Shown here: positions 8,988-17,757 of the stretch, piece after piece | Layout of the letters: each line of letters begins with the position of its first letter | How positions within the stretch are numbered: position 1 is the first letter of the stretch | Assembly: GCF_001999465.1 (NCBI RefSeq) | Contig: NZ_MQMF01000001.1 | Span: forward strand, 310,001 to 374,000 | Reading direction: 5' to 3' | From: Fictibacillus arsenicus | GTDB taxonomy: Bacteria > Bacillota > Bacilli > Bacillales > Fictibacillaceae | Length of the DNA stretch: 64,000 bases | Notes under the pieces: generated by a model | Told to the model about the DNA's origin: nothing | Seen by the model: only the letters and a program-made list of their open reading frames with translations | Database searches by the model: none | Program-made: the position numbers and the translations under genes

Positions 8988-9638
8988 GTGATCGTTCAAA
9001 ATATGATGCAAAAAAACACAGTGACTATCCATGCGGAAGAAACGATTGGAACATCCCTTAAACTTATGCTTGAAAAAGATGTACGTTACCTCCCTGTTGT
9101 GGATGACAGCGGCAATTTGCTGGGTCTTGTTACTGACCGGGAAGTAAAAGATGCAAGTCCATCTATCTTTCATCAAAATGAACATCCAGAAGACTTTGAG
9201 AAGCCAGTGTCAACGATTATGAAGAATGCGGTTTTTACGGCACATCCATTAGATATTGCAGAAGAACTCTCAACTATTTTTTACGAACATAACATTAGCT
9301 GTATTCCCGTTTTAGATGATAATAAGCTAGTAGGTTTAGTTACGGAACGTGAAATGCTTCATGCTTTTATTCAATTAACTGGAACTCATCAGCCAGGGTC
9401 TCATTTGGAAGTTGCTGTACCTAACGAAGCGGGTCAGCTAGCAAAAGTAGCTAGTGTATTAAAAGATTTTCATTTGAATATCAGCTCTGTACTTGTTTAC
9501 CCCTCTCATGATGAAAAAGAGAAGATTGTTGTTTTCAGAATTGGAACGATGAACCCTTTGCCAGTAATCGAGCATTTAATAGATCATGGCTATGAAGTGA
9601 AGTGGCCACCAGTTCCAGGTGAGAACAATGGAAAATGA
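8988..9638 (+). CDS. acuB: AcuB, CBS-pair and ACT domain protein
   Basis: 216 aa with two N-terminal CBS motifs (about residues 5-60 and 75-130; VRYLPVVDDSG, then ISCIPVLDDN) and a C-terminal ACT-like domain (about 140-210; VPNEAGQLAKVASVLKDF). Such domains usually bind adenine nucleotides and small metabolites, so a regulatory role in the AcuA/AcsA/AcuC switch is likely, though its mechanism is not shown by the sequence. The start is GTG at 8988, seven bases after GGGAGTGG. The 3' end overlaps acuC, suggesting translational coupling. Confidence 0.93.
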   Translation: MIVQNMMQKNTVTIHAEETIGTSLKLMLEKDVRYLPVVDDSGNLLGLVTDREVKDASPSIFHQNEHPEDFEKPVSTIMKNAVFTAHPLDIAEELSTIFYEHNISCIPVLDDNKLVGLVTEREMLHAFIQLTGTHQPGSHLEVAVPNEAGQLAKVASVLKDFHLNISSVLVYPSHDEKEKIVVFRIGTMNPLPVIEHLIDHGYEVKWPPVPGENNGK

Positions 9639-10782
9639 TTCAGTCTTTGTTTATTCACCAGATCTTTTAGGCTATAAATTTAATGATACACATCCCTTTA
9701 ACCAGCTTAGAGTTCAGTTAGCCTATGAACTATTAAAAGATTCAGGCTGTCTTGATGATAGCAAGATTGTCCTTCCAAGACAGGCAACAGATGAAGAAAT
9801 TATGCTTATTCATGACAAAGGTTATGTTGAAGCCGTTAAAAAAGCGGGAGAAGGAACGCTCAGTAAGGAAATCGGGCTAAATTACGGACTCGGTACGGAA
9901 GATACGCCTATCTTCCAAAACATGCATGAAGCAAGCAGCTGGATTGTTGGGGCTACACTTACGGCTGTCGATTGGGTCATGGAAGGGAAAGCTAAGCACG
10001 CACTTAGTTTAAGCGGAGGTCTTCATCACGGGTTCAGAGGCAAAGCATCCGGTTTTTGTATCTATAATGACAGTTCTATCGCCATTGAATATATGAAGCA
10101 AAAGTATAAAGCACGTGTTTTGTATGTAGATACAGATGCTCATCACGGAGACGGCGTTCAGTGGGCTTTCTATGACGATCCGGATGTATGCACGTTATCG
10201 ATCCACGAAACGGGAAGATATTTATTTCCAGGAACAGGATCCATTCATGAAAAAGGTGCTGGAAAAGGGTATGGCTATTCTTTTAACGTTCCTGTTGATG
10301 CTTTTACTGAAGATGAATCATTTTTAGAATGCTATGAAAAGAGCCTTTGGGAAGTAGCTGACTTTTTTAAACCTGATGTGATCATCACCCAAAATGGGGC
10401 TGATGCTCATTATTATGATCCTCTAACCCACTTATCTGTGACGATGAAAACGTATGCTGAAATACCAAGAATAGCAAAAGAAGTAGCAGATAAGTACTGT
10501 GGCGGGCGCTGGATAGCAACAGGCGGAGGTGGATATGATATTTGGCGTGTCGTGCCGAGAGCATGGTCGTATTTATGGTGTGTGATGAATGATCATTCAC
10601 CAAGTGGTCCGATCACCGAGAGCTGGCTTACCCGCTGGGATAAACAAGCCAAGCATCCATTGCCTCGTACATGGGAAGATGAAGCTGGCATCTATAAGCC
10701 GATTCCAAGAAAAGAAGAAATCACTTCAAAAAACAGGGCAACACTTGAAAAAAGCCTGTATTCCATTCGAAAAAGCTCATAA
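9628..10782 (+). CDS. acuC: Protein deacetylase AcuC (class I/II HDAC family)
   Basis: Zn-dependent deacetylase of the histone deacetylase fold, 384 aa. Family knowledge: it removes acetyl groups from AcsA and so reactivates it. Zn and active-site signatures are visible: LSGGLHHG, YVDTDAHHGDGVQ, QNGADAH and GGGGYD with the catalytic Tyr. I chose ATG at 9628 with SD AGGTGAG; a GTG at 9619 lies within this SD. The 11-base overlap with acuB implies coupling. A strong terminator follows directly. Confidence 0.95.
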   Translation: MENDSVFVYSPDLLGYKFNDTHPFNQLRVQLAYELLKDSGCLDDSKIVLPRQATDEEIMLIHDKGYVEAVKKAGEGTLSKEIGLNYGLGTEDTPIFQNMHEASSWIVGATLTAVDWVMEGKAKHALSLSGGLHHGFRGKASGFCIYNDSSIAIEYMKQKYKARVLYVDTDAHHGDGVQWAFYDDPDVCTLSIHETGRYLFPGTGSIHEKGAGKGYGYSFNVPVDAFTEDESFLECYEKSLWEVADFFKPDVIITQNGADAHYYDPLTHLSVTMKTYAEIPRIAKEVADKYCGGRWIATGGGGYDIWRVVPRAWSYLWCVMNDHSPSGPITESWLTRWDKQAKHPLPRTWEDEAGIYKPIPRKEEITSKNRATLEKSLYSIRKSS

Positions 10783-10785
10783 AAG

Positions 10786-10818
10786 AAGGAGGACTCCAGT
10801 TGGAGACCTCCTTTTTTT
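10786..10818 (+). terminator. acuABC terminator
   Basis: Stem AAGGAGG ... CCTCCTT with inner ACTCCA/TGGAG pairs, followed by seven T residues, four bases after the acuC stop. Confidence 0.92.
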
Positions 10819-10845
10819 GCCATAAGATAGTCTTTAGAAGATTTA

Positions 10846-10950
10846 TGCAGGGTAAAACAAAAAATATGCACGGTAATAACTTTTTTATACACGGTAATCC
10901 GTAATAATTCAACGGTAAAATAAAATTTATGCAATTTTCGACAAAAATGA
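10846..10950. repeat. Degenerate 21-base tandem array (array 1)
   Basis: GGTAA recurs at 10851, 10872, 10893 and 10914, exactly 21 bases apart. Each is inside a unit of the form (T/A)(G/A)CA-C-GGTAA followed by an A/T-rich half. A fifth, more degenerate unit follows at 10930. The array fills the gap between the acuC terminator and the convergent mtnN gene. No start codon with an SD or hairpin explains it. Confidence 0.7.
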
Positions 10951-11011
10951 CATCTGCACCAACTAAAAAACTTGCTAATAAGGTGCTCTTCATGAACAAG
11001 CGTTCTAATTT

Positions 11012-11713
11012 TTATAGTGATTCGATAATACTCTCTACCATATCAGATGAACGTCTTGCTGCAAGTGCGGTAAATTCACCAAAGTTCGCCGGTGCTTCAC
11101 CGTTCGCTTTATCCGAGATCGAACGAATAATAACAAACGGAACCTCGTTTAAGAAACAAGCTTGAGCTACAGCTGATCCTTCCATCTCGATACACGTCCC
11201 ATTAAAAGTAGCACCAAAATACTCAACCAGCTCACGATCCGCAATGAACTGATCGCCGCTTAATACTTTACCAACCTTTACTTTTGGTCCTGAAAGATTC
11301 TCAGCCGCTGCCTCTGCCAGTTTAACAAGCTTCTCATCTGCTTTAAACTCAGAATCAAAGGCGAACATGGGAATGGTTCCCTTAGGAAAATCAGGACTCA
11401 ATGCAGAAGCATCGATATCATGCTGCATCGCGCTCGATGAAATAACGATATCTCCCACTTCAAGAACAGGATCAAGTGCACCAGCGACACCCGTGAATAG
11501 GATGTGAGTAACTTGGAATCTGTCGATCAGAATCTGTGTAGTAATTGCTGCATTAACTTTACCCACACCTGATTTACAGAGTACTACTTCTTTATTATGA
11601 TGTGTGCCCTCATAAAATTTATTTTGTGCAAAAGTGCTTTCCCCATATATATCAAGTGCTTCTTTCATATATACGATTTCTTCATCCATTGCACCGATAA
11701 TACCAATTCTCAA
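11012..11713 (-). CDS. mtnN: 5'-methylthioadenosine/S-adenosylhomocysteine nucleosidase
   Basis: Hydrolyses MTA and SAH to adenine and the thioribose or ribosyl-homocysteine moiety (methionine salvage, AI-2 precursor route). 233 aa, usual family length. The N-terminal motif RIGIIGAMDEE contains the catalytic-site Glu; VAGALDP, CIEMEGSAVAQ and the catalytic Asp in SDKA are all present. The start is TTG at 11713, because AGGTGGGAG lies right before it and homologues begin MRIGIIGAMDEE; a GTG three codons upstream would sit inside the SD. It is 21 bases downstream of ccpA on the same strand and is probably co-transcribed. Confidence 0.95.
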   Translation of the reverse strand: MRIGIIGAMDEEIVYMKEALDIYGESTFAQNKFYEGTHHNKEVVLCKSGVGKVNAAITTQILIDRFQVTHILFTGVAGALDPVLEVGDIVISSSAMQHDIDASALSPDFPKGTIPMFAFDSEFKADEKLVKLAEAAAENLSGPKVKVGKVLSGDQFIADRELVEYFGATFNGTCIEMEGSAVAQACFLNEVPFVIIRSISDKANGEAPANFGEFTALAARRSSDMVESIIESL

Positions 11714-11734
11714 TTCTCCCACCTCAAACAGAAC

Positions 11735-12733
11735 TTATTTTGTAGAATCTCTAAATTGAATACGATGAGGCAATACAACAGTATGTTCTTCCACCGTTTC
11801 TTTGTTCATTAATTTTGTCAGCAATCTCATTGCTACCGCTCCGATGTCATACATAGGCTGTACGACTGTTGAAAGGGTTGGACGAACCATAGTTGCAAGT
11901 CTAGTATTGTCAAATCCGATTACTTCAATATCTTCAGGAACATTTAAACCGCGATCTTGTGCGCCATGAATAACACCTAAAGCCATTTCGTCTGTTCCTA
12001 CAAAAATAGCAGATGGTTTATTATTGCTATCAAGGAAAGACTCAACAGCTTCAATACCTGAATCGTACGTGTATTCACCGACAAAAACTTGGCTCTCATC
12101 TACTTTTTTCCCGTGCTCCTCTAACGCTTTTCGGTAACCGTTGAACTTATAGTAGCCGTTGATCGGATCTTCTAGAGGTCCTGTTACCATAGCGACAGAC
12201 GAGTGTCCCTTTTCAAGAAGGTTTGTAACTGCTTCATACACAGCATTTTCATAATCGATATTAACTGAAGGAACTTCTTCGTTCATGTCCACCGTTGCTG
12301 CCATAACAATCGGAACCGGAGCGCGCTTAAACTCTTCCACATGCTCTTCAGTAATCTTTCCGCCCATAAACACAATTCCATCTACTTGTTTTCCAAGCAG
12401 TGTGTTCAATAGATGAATTTCTTTTTCCTTGTTCTGATCAGAGTTACATAAAATAATATTGTATTTATACATCGTTGCAATATCTTCAATTCCTCTTGCT
12501 AATTCAGCAAAGAAGATACTTGAGATATCTGGGATGATAACCCCTACAGTCGTAGTTTTTTTGCTTGCTAATCCTCTTGCTACTGCATTAGGGCGATAAC
12601 CTAGTCTTTCAATTGCTTCTAATACCTTTTTACGGGTAGATGGCTTAACGTTTGGGTTTCCGTTAACAACACGTGAAACCGTTGCCATTGAAACGCCTGC
12701 CTCGCGTGCCACATCATAAATTGTTGTATTCAA
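11735..12733 (-). CDS. ccpA: Catabolite control protein A
   Basis: LacI/GalR-family master regulator of carbon catabolite control that binds cre sites with HPr-Ser-P as corepressor. 332 aa. The N-terminal helix-turn-helix [20 protein letters not shown] is followed by the hinge helix ([14 protein letters not shown]) and a periplasmic-binding-protein-like core. Start TTG at 12733, seven bases after AGGAGG; an upstream extension of 26 codons is unlike any CcpA. SD and start lie in AAAAAAG-GAGGA-CTTTTTT, which would place the SD in a hairpin loop. Upstream is a good SigA promoter; mtnN follows on the same transcript. Confidence 0.96.
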   Translation of the reverse strand: MNTTIYDVAREAGVSMATVSRVVNGNPNVKPSTRKKVLEAIERLGYRPNAVARGLASKKTTTVGVIIPDISSIFFAELARGIEDIATMYKYNIILCNSDQNKEKEIHLLNTLLGKQVDGIVFMGGKITEEHVEEFKRAPVPIVMAATVDMNEEVPSVNIDYENAVYEAVTNLLEKGHSSVAMVTGPLEDPINGYYKFNGYRKALEEHGKKVDESQVFVGEYTYDSGIEAVESFLDSNNKPSAIFVGTDEMALGVIHGAQDRGLNVPEDIEVIGFDNTRLATMVRPTLSTVVQPMYDIGAVAMRLLTKLMNKETVEEHTVVLPHRIQFRDSTK

Positions 12734-12782
12734 AAAAAGTCCTCCTTTTTTACTGCATGTCCGACAGCTATGTAATGCTAAT

Positions 12783-12811
12783 ATCATACGATAAAGTAGT
12801 AAAGTAGGCAA
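12783..12811 (-). promoter_or_regulatory. ccpA promoter
   Basis: TTGCCT (12806-12811), 17-base spacer, TATGAT (12783-12788), 50 bases upstream of the TTG start. Confidence 0.7.
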
Positions 12812-12940
12812 CGAATAGGAGCATGTTTCACGATTTATTCAATAATTGAAATGATTTTAAAAGAAAACATACCTATTTTGCTTATTTTTAGCGAAATTAG
12901 AGTTTATCATACTCTTTTTTAGTACTTGAACCATAATAAA

Positions 12941-12966
12941 TGCCGGCAGCGTATTTGCTGCCGGCA
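12941..12966 (-). terminator. aroA terminator
   Basis: TGCCGGCAGC and its perfect complement around a six-base loop, 12 bases after the aroA stop; T-rich downstream on the minus strand. Confidence 0.85.
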
Positions 12967-12978
12967 AGTTGAAACACT

Positions 12979-14067
12979 CTATACCATCTGATTCATTTTT
13001 ATAAAGCCTTTTTTGACAAGTTCACTAACAAACTTTTCAAACTCGCTAATGTTCATTTGCTGTGCTGCATCTGATAAAGCTACTGCAGGATCAGGATGTA
13101 CTTCAGCCATGACTCCATCAGCTCCAATTGCTAAAGCTGCTTTCGCTGCTGGGAGGAGCAGATCCTTTCTCCCTGTAGAATGTGTAACATCTACAAAGAC
13201 AGGCAGATGTGTTTCCTGTTTTAGAATTGGAACAGCTGTTATATCCAGTGTGTTTCGAGTTGCTCTTTCATAGGTACGAATCCCTCTCTCACAAAGGATA
13301 ATCTGGCCGTTTCCTTGAGACATGATGTACTCAGCTGAATTAATGAACTCTTCGATCGTAGCAGATAACCCTCTTTTTAAAAGAATCGGCTTGTCTATTT
13401 TCCCTGCTGCTTTTAGTAATTCATAGTTTTGCATATTTCTAGCACCGATTTGGATAATATCCAAATACTCAGAAGCCATTTCTAAATCATCTGGATGAAC
13501 GATTTCACTTATGACTGCACAGTTGAATTCATCTGCAATTTTTTTTAATATGTTCAATCCTTCAATACCAAGTCCTTGAAAATCGTATGGAGAAGTACGA
13601 GGTTTAAACGCTCCGCCTCGAAGAATTCTCAACCCATTATTCGTTACAGCTTTGGCTACTTCTGCTGTCTGTTCATAGCTTTCTACAGCACAAGGACCGG
13701 CAATTAGAATCGGACTTCCGCTTCCGATTTCAGTCCCTTTTACCGATATAACAGTATCCTGTGACCGCTGTTTTCTAGATACGAGAAGCGCCTTTCTATG
13801 ATCATCTTCTTGCAGTTCCAGACCTGCTTTAAATATTTCTTTAAAAAGGTGCTGCATAGTAGCTGTTTCAAAAGGACCCTCATTTTCTGATGCTATTAAG
13901 TTCAGCATGTGTCTTTCTCTTACAGGGTCATATTTTTTCATGCCTTGTGCAGTCTTGATCTTGCCGATCTTCTGAACGAGCTCGCCGCGTTTACTGATTA
14001 ACTCCAAAAGCTCTTTATTGATTTCATCAAGCTCTGTCCGTAATGTGTCTAATTCTGGATGATTCAT
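12979..14067 (-). CDS. aroA: Bifunctional chorismate mutase / DAHP synthase
   Basis: First step of the shikimate pathway (PEP + erythrose-4-P to DAHP), fused to an N-terminal AroQ-type chorismate mutase domain that serves as sensor and minor enzyme. 362 aa. Residues 1-90 are the mutase helix bundle ([28 protein letters not shown]). Residues ~100-355 form the type I beta DAHP synthase, with [26 protein letters not shown] and [17 protein letters not shown] at 14067 with SD AGAGGTG. The name follows B. subtilis aroA (aroG elsewhere); it is not EPSP synthase. It lies downstream of and divergent from the FtsA-like gene. Confidence 0.95.
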   Translation of the reverse strand: MNHPELDTLRTELDEINKELLELISKRGELVQKIGKIKTAQGMKKYDPVRERHMLNLIASENEGPFETATMQHLFKEIFKAGLELQEDDHRKALLVSRKQRSQDTVISVKGTEIGSGSPILIAGPCAVESYEQTAEVAKAVTNNGLRILRGGAFKPRTSPYDFQGLGIEGLNILKKIADEFNCAVISEIVHPDDLEMASEYLDIIQIGARNMQNYELLKAAGKIDKPILLKRGLSATIEEFINSAEYIMSQGNGQIILCERGIRTYERATRNTLDITAVPILKQETHLPVFVDVTHSTGRKDLLLPAAKAALAIGADGVMAEVHPDPAVALSDAAQQMNISEFEKFVSELVKKGFIKMNQMV

Positions 14068-14195
14068 CTATATACACCTCTGTATTTATAAAATGTAAAA
14101 AATGTGATACATTTCTAATAATTAGACTATAAAATTATCAGCTTAAATCGTTTAAACAATTCCTTACGTCTATCGTATCAAAAAGAGGTGCCTTC

Positions 14196-16349
14196 GTGGA
14201 CAAAAATCTTTTATTTGCACTGGATATCGGCACTCGCTCAGTCGTCGGTATGATATTAAAGCAGCATTCTGATGGAAAATATGAAATATTGCATATGAAA
14301 GTCATGGAACATGAAGAGCGCTCCATGCTGGATGGACAAATCCACCATATACCTGCAGTTGCTAAAGTTATTGTAAAAATTAAAAAAGCGCTTGAAATGG
14401 AGACTGGACCGCTCCAAAAAGTTTGTGTTGCTGCTGCAGGTCGAGCCTTAAAAACAGTTAAAGGCAGATCTGAAAGAGACATCTCTACAGTTGCTGTAAC
14501 ATCCAAAGAAGAAATTATACATATGGAGCTTGCAGCCGTTCAGCATGCCCAGTTTCAGCTAGCCAGTATGCTGGATGAAAAATCTAATCATATCTACGAT
14601 TGTGTAGGATATTCGGTTCTTCATTATTACCTGGATGATCAAGAAATCGGAAGCTTTATCGGTCAGCAAGGTTTATCAGCTTCCGTTGAGGTAATTGCGA
14701 CTTTTCTTCCAAGAGTGGTTGTAGAATCCTTAATTAGAGCTCTCCGAGAAGCAGATCTTGAAATGGAAGCTTTAACACTGGAGCCAATCGCAGCAATCAA
14801 TGTGCTGATCCCCCAATCTATGAGGAAACTAAACGTGGCACTCGTTGACATCGGCGCAGGAACATCCGATATAGCTTTAACCGCTGAAGGTACTGTTGTG
14901 GCTTATGGAATGGTTCCTGTTGCAGGGGATGAAATCACGGAAGCAATCAGCTCAGAATTCCTATTGGATTTCCCGGTGGCTGAAGAAATGAAGCGATCCC
15001 TATACCAAAGTGACTTCGTGGAATATACCGATATTTTAGGATTTTCCTCTAAAAAATCTAAATCTGAAGTTCTGGAAAAAATAAAGCCGTCTATTGAAAA
15101 TCTAGCTGAAAATATAACAAAAGAAATTCTTCAGCTAAATGCTAAACCACCGCAAGCCGTCATGTTTGTAGGCGGAGGAAGTATGACACCAGGACTACGC
15201 GAGAAAATTGCCGAAAAGCTTAATTTACCAACAGAACGTGCAGCTATTCGAGGCATTGATGCTATAACATCACTTACTTCATCCATTGAACAGACCGGTC
15301 CTGAATTTGTTACCCCCGTTGGAATTGGAATAGCAGCAAGAGAAAATCCTGTTAAATATGTAACCATCACTGTTAATGAAAAAACGATAAGGTTATTCGA
15401 AGTGAAAAAACTAACGATTGGGGATGCATTAATAGCCGGCGGCGCTGACCTCTCTAAGCTATATGGCAGACCTGGTTTGGGGCTTATGATCAAGGTCAAT
15501 GGGCAAGTAAAAATGATTAAAGGCGGTCTTGGAACCCCTCCGCAAATTATTATGAGCGGAAAGGAAGCTTCTCTATCGCATGAAATTTTTGACGGAGCTG
15601 TTATCTCCTATAAGGCAGGTGTAAATGGAGCAAATGCTTCTGTTGCCGCAAAAGAAGCGGTTCAAGAACATTTAAGGAAAACGATTGTTATAAATGGCGA
15701 ACCGACAACCATCGAAACACAATATTATGTTAATCAACAACTCGTTACCCCTGAAACTTTATTAAATGACCGAGAAGAACTTATTTCTTATTTTCCTAAT
15801 ACTATTGTAGAAATCTTAGAGATAAAGGGATTGCACCGAATCGACAACAACTCCTCATTCTCTGTAAAAGTCGATGGCAAGCCGATCCTATTATCGCGAA
15901 GTATAAATAATTCTATTTATCTAAACGGCCAGATCATTGATAGAGCATCATACTGGAACGATGGTGATCAACTCACTTTTGAGACGGTTAAAGACAAACA
16001 GGTAACCTTAAAAGATTTACTTGATTCTCTTCAATTAAATCTTCATCAATCCTGTTCGGTAACATTTAATAATGAAGAAGTATCGCTTAGCAGGCCGTTA
16101 TTTAAGTTCTATCGTAATGGTGAGTTACTAACGGAAGATTCCGTTCTTTACCCAAATGACGAACTTAATATGGAAAAAACAACACAGCAGCCTTTTATTT
16201 TTCAGGATATTTTTATTAAAGTCGATATTGCAATTTCCCCGCGGCCAGGTGAAACACTAGTCATATTAAAAAACAAAGAAAAAGCTGGCTTTCAAACAGA
16301 GATTGAAACAGGAGATGTTTTAGAATTAAAGTTTGAGGTTCTTATTTAG
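14196..16349 (+). CDS. FtsA-like ASKHA ATPase with long C-terminal extension
   Basis: 717 aa. The N-terminal ~370 residues have the actin/Hsp70-like FtsA/PilM fold: phosphate-1 motif ALDIGTRSVVG, phosphate-2 motif LVDIGAGTSDIAL and adenosine motif MFVGGGSMTPGL. FtsA proper is about 420-440 aa and ends in an amphipathic membrane helix. Here ~340 extra residues follow, containing at least three similar units (IVINGEPTTIE.., VKVDGKPILLS.., VTFNNEEVSLS.., each followed by an NG or DGD turn). No membrane helix or terminal amphipathic helix is seen. The start is GTG at 14196, five bases after AGAGGTG. It stands alone between aroA and the ytx genes. Its role is unknown; a cytoskeletal or envelope scaffold is a guess. 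Confidence 0.8.
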   Translation: MDKNLLFALDIGTRSVVGMILKQHSDGKYEILHMKVMEHEERSMLDGQIHHIPAVAKVIVKIKKALEMETGPLQKVCVAAAGRALKTVKGRSERDISTVAVTSKEEIIHMELAAVQHAQFQLASMLDEKSNHIYDCVGYSVLHYYLDDQEIGSFIGQQGLSASVEVIATFLPRVVVESLIRALREADLEMEALTLEPIAAINVLIPQSMRKLNVALVDIGAGTSDIALTAEGTVVAYGMVPVAGDEITEAISSEFLLDFPVAEEMKRSLYQSDFVEYTDILGFSSKKSKSEVLEKIKPSIENLAENITKEILQLNAKPPQAVMFVGGGSMTPGLREKIAEKLNLPTERAAIRGIDAITSLTSSIEQTGPEFVTPVGIGIAARENPVKYVTITVNEKTIRLFEVKKLTIGDALIAGGADLSKLYGRPGLGLMIKVNGQVKMIKGGLGTPPQIIMSGKEASLSHEIFDGAVISYKAGVNGANASVAAKEAVQEHLRKTIVINGEPTTIETQYYVNQQLVTPETLLNDREELISYFPNTIVEILEIKGLHRIDNNSSFSVKVDGKPILLSRSINNSIYLNGQIIDRASYWNDGDQLTFETVKDKQVTLKDLLDSLQLNLHQSCSVTFNNEEVSLSRPLFKFYRNGELLTEDSVLYPNDELNMEKTTQQPFIFQDIFIKVDIAISPRPGETLVILKNKEKAGFQTEIETGDVLELKFEVLI

Positions 16350-16403
16350 GGAAAAGGGCGAGTATCATGGATCGAAAATCAACAACTTTTTCACGAAAAA
16401 AGA

Positions 16404-16432
16404 AAAAGCGCAGCGTTAACTGCTACGCTTTT
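16404..16432 (+). terminator. Terminator of the FtsA-like gene
   Basis: Stem AAAAGCG / CGCTTTT with inner AGC/GCT, then GTTTTTT on the plus strand. It overlaps the last codons of ytxJ on the other strand. Confidence 0.8.
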
Positions 16433-16761
16433 GTTTTTTCATTTGCCTGAGTCAATTTCTTATTTGTAATATTCCAATGTGAATCATGCCAAACGACGGT
16501 ATCATCTTCAAAAATCAGAACTTGTGGTGATTCATGTTTTACTCCTGTTTGTTCTGCAATTAGATTAGAGAGCGGTCTGGAGTCTTGAACATTTAAGTAA
16601 TATAGTGTTTCTTCTTCATTATCAGAAGCGAATTTTTGATATTCTTTAAAAGCTTCATGACTTACAGGACATGTTGTACTGTTTTTCATAATAAGGATAC
16701 GTTTTTTTTGTTCCTTAACTAAATTCCAATCCTGTTCATTGTGCAGTTGAATAAGTGACAT
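16423..16761 (-). CDS. ytxJ: Bacillithiol system redox-active protein YtxJ
   Basis: Thioredoxin-fold protein of 112 aa with one active-site cysteine in TTCPVS, the YtxJ family pattern, and a cis-Pro region (ESPQVLIF). Family knowledge: a monothiol bacilliredoxin-like protein acting on bacillithiol-mixed disulfides, in the general-stress regulon of B. subtilis. Start chosen at ATG 16761, behind GGAGGTAGATTATTT; an in-frame start ten codons earlier has no SD. The gene follows ytxH, but an A/T hairpin lies between them, so linkage is partial. Confidence 0.9.
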   Translation of the reverse strand: MSLIQLHNEQDWNLVKEQKKRILIMKNSTTCPVSHEAFKEYQKFASDNEEETLYYLNVQDSRPLSNLIAEQTGVKHESPQVLIFEDDTVVWHDSHWNITNKKLTQANEKTKA

Positions 16762-16783
16762 AAATAATCTACCTCCATAATAA

Positions 16784-16823
16784 AAAGACAAGAAAAAGAA
16801 ATAAAATTCTTTTTCTTATCTTT
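16784..16823 (-). terminator. A/T-rich hairpin between ytxH and ytxJ
   Basis: AAGAAAAAGAA ... TTCTTTTTCTT (16790-16817) with flanking A/T runs. It could attenuate read-through from ytxGH into ytxJ. The stem is weak in GC. Confidence 0.5.
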
Positions 16824-16843
16824 TCATATTTGTTATTTACTTA

Positions 16844-17266
16844 TCAATATTTTTGCTCTACTAATTCCTGTTCATTTGCAGGATCATAATCTAATGTCTT
16901 TTCATCCTGAATATCGTCTGTGATTTCACCATACAATTCGGAAGCATTCTCTTCTTCTTTTGCACGCCATTTATCAATGTCTTTGCGCAGGTTAGAAGTT
17001 AAATCTTTAACTTTTGTAGCCACTTGATTCGATTGCTCGGAAACAGTACGTACAATATTTGAGGATTTCTCACGAGCTAAATGCGAAAACTCGTTACTTT
17101 TATCCTTTAAATACTCAGCTTGTTCATTTAAATCACTTCGCAACTCTTTTCCTGCTTTAGGAGCCAGTAATAATGCTGCAGCCGCCCCTAACATTCCTCC
17201 AACGAGAGCACCGATCATAAAATCCTTGCTGTCAATGTTTTGATTGTTGTTATTGTTGTTGCTCAT
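16844..17266 (-). CDS. ytxH: YtxH family general stress protein
   Basis: 140 aa. An Asn-rich N-terminus precedes a glycine-rich hydrophobic segment (about 17-38, GALVGGMLGAAAALLLAP), which is the YtxH/Gsp domain signature. The rest is a long amphipathic, probably coiled-coil helix, then an acidic tail. Probably a membrane-associated stress protein of unknown biochemical role. The ATG directly follows the ytxG stop (TAA-ATG) with SD GAGGAGGAG inside the end of ytxG, so the two are translationally coupled. Confidence 0.9.
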   Translation of the reverse strand: MSNNNNNNQNIDSKDFMIGALVGGMLGAAAALLLAPKAGKELRSDLNEQAEYLKDKSNEFSHLAREKSSNIVRTVSEQSNQVATKVKDLTSNLRKDIDKWRAKEEENASELYGEITDDIQDEKTLDYDPANEQELVEQKY

Positions 17267-17722
17267 TTACACTCCTCCTCTTGAATATTGGTTTGTTGCA
17301 GAATCAACATTGGACTTTTTGAGCTTATATTTCTCCCATAAATTCAATGCTGCATTCCCCCATTGAACCGCTTGCGATATTTGCTTAGACTGCCGCTCCG
17401 TTTCTACCGTGATCTGGTCAGTAACTTTACGGACAGATTGGTTCACCTTTTGAACAGATTGACCAAAATCCTGTACTGCAGAGAAAACGTGGTTTAATGA
17501 ATCCGATTTCTTTTGAACATCCTCGGCTAACTGGTTTGTTTTATGTAACAAATCGGTTGTCTCGCGCGTCACGCCGTCCAGTTGTTTTTCCAGACTCCCA
17601 AGCGTTACCGCGACATTATCGAGGGTTATTTGCAAGGACTTTAAAGCTCTTGACAAAAAATAAACGAGTACAACAAATGCTACTGCAATAATAGCTACAC
17701 TGATTGAAATAATGGTTTCCAT
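17267..17722 (-). CDS. ytxG: YtxG, DUF948 membrane protein
   Basis: 151 aa. One N-terminal transmembrane helix (about residues 4-26), then ~110 residues of heptad-patterned coiled coil (DUF948). This architecture is shared by small envelope-stress proteins. The start is the ATG at 17722, nine bases after AGGAGGTG; a GTG at 17734 lies inside that SD. First gene of ytxGH(J); in B. subtilis the operon is SigB- and SigH-controlled, and a SigB-like promoter is seen just upstream. Confidence 0.88.
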   Translation of the reverse strand: METIISISVAIIAVAFVVLVYFLSRALKSLQITLDNVAVTLGSLEKQLDGVTRETTDLLHKTNQLAEDVQKKSDSLNHVFSAVQDFGQSVQKVNQSVRKVTDQITVETERQSKQISQAVQWGNAALNLWEKYKLKKSNVDSATNQYSRGGV

Positions 17723-17757
17723 TATACGAGACACCTCCTGAAAGTATATTATTAGCT

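Noticed and set aside
10846-10950. CRISPR array
   Set aside because: No conserved repeat of 24-37 bases alternating with unique spacers and no cas genes; the units are 21 bases and degenerate.
10692-10999. Minus-strand frames through acuC end and array 1
   Set aside because: They run through the acuC terminator and the 21-base array, lack an SD, and have no protein-like composition.
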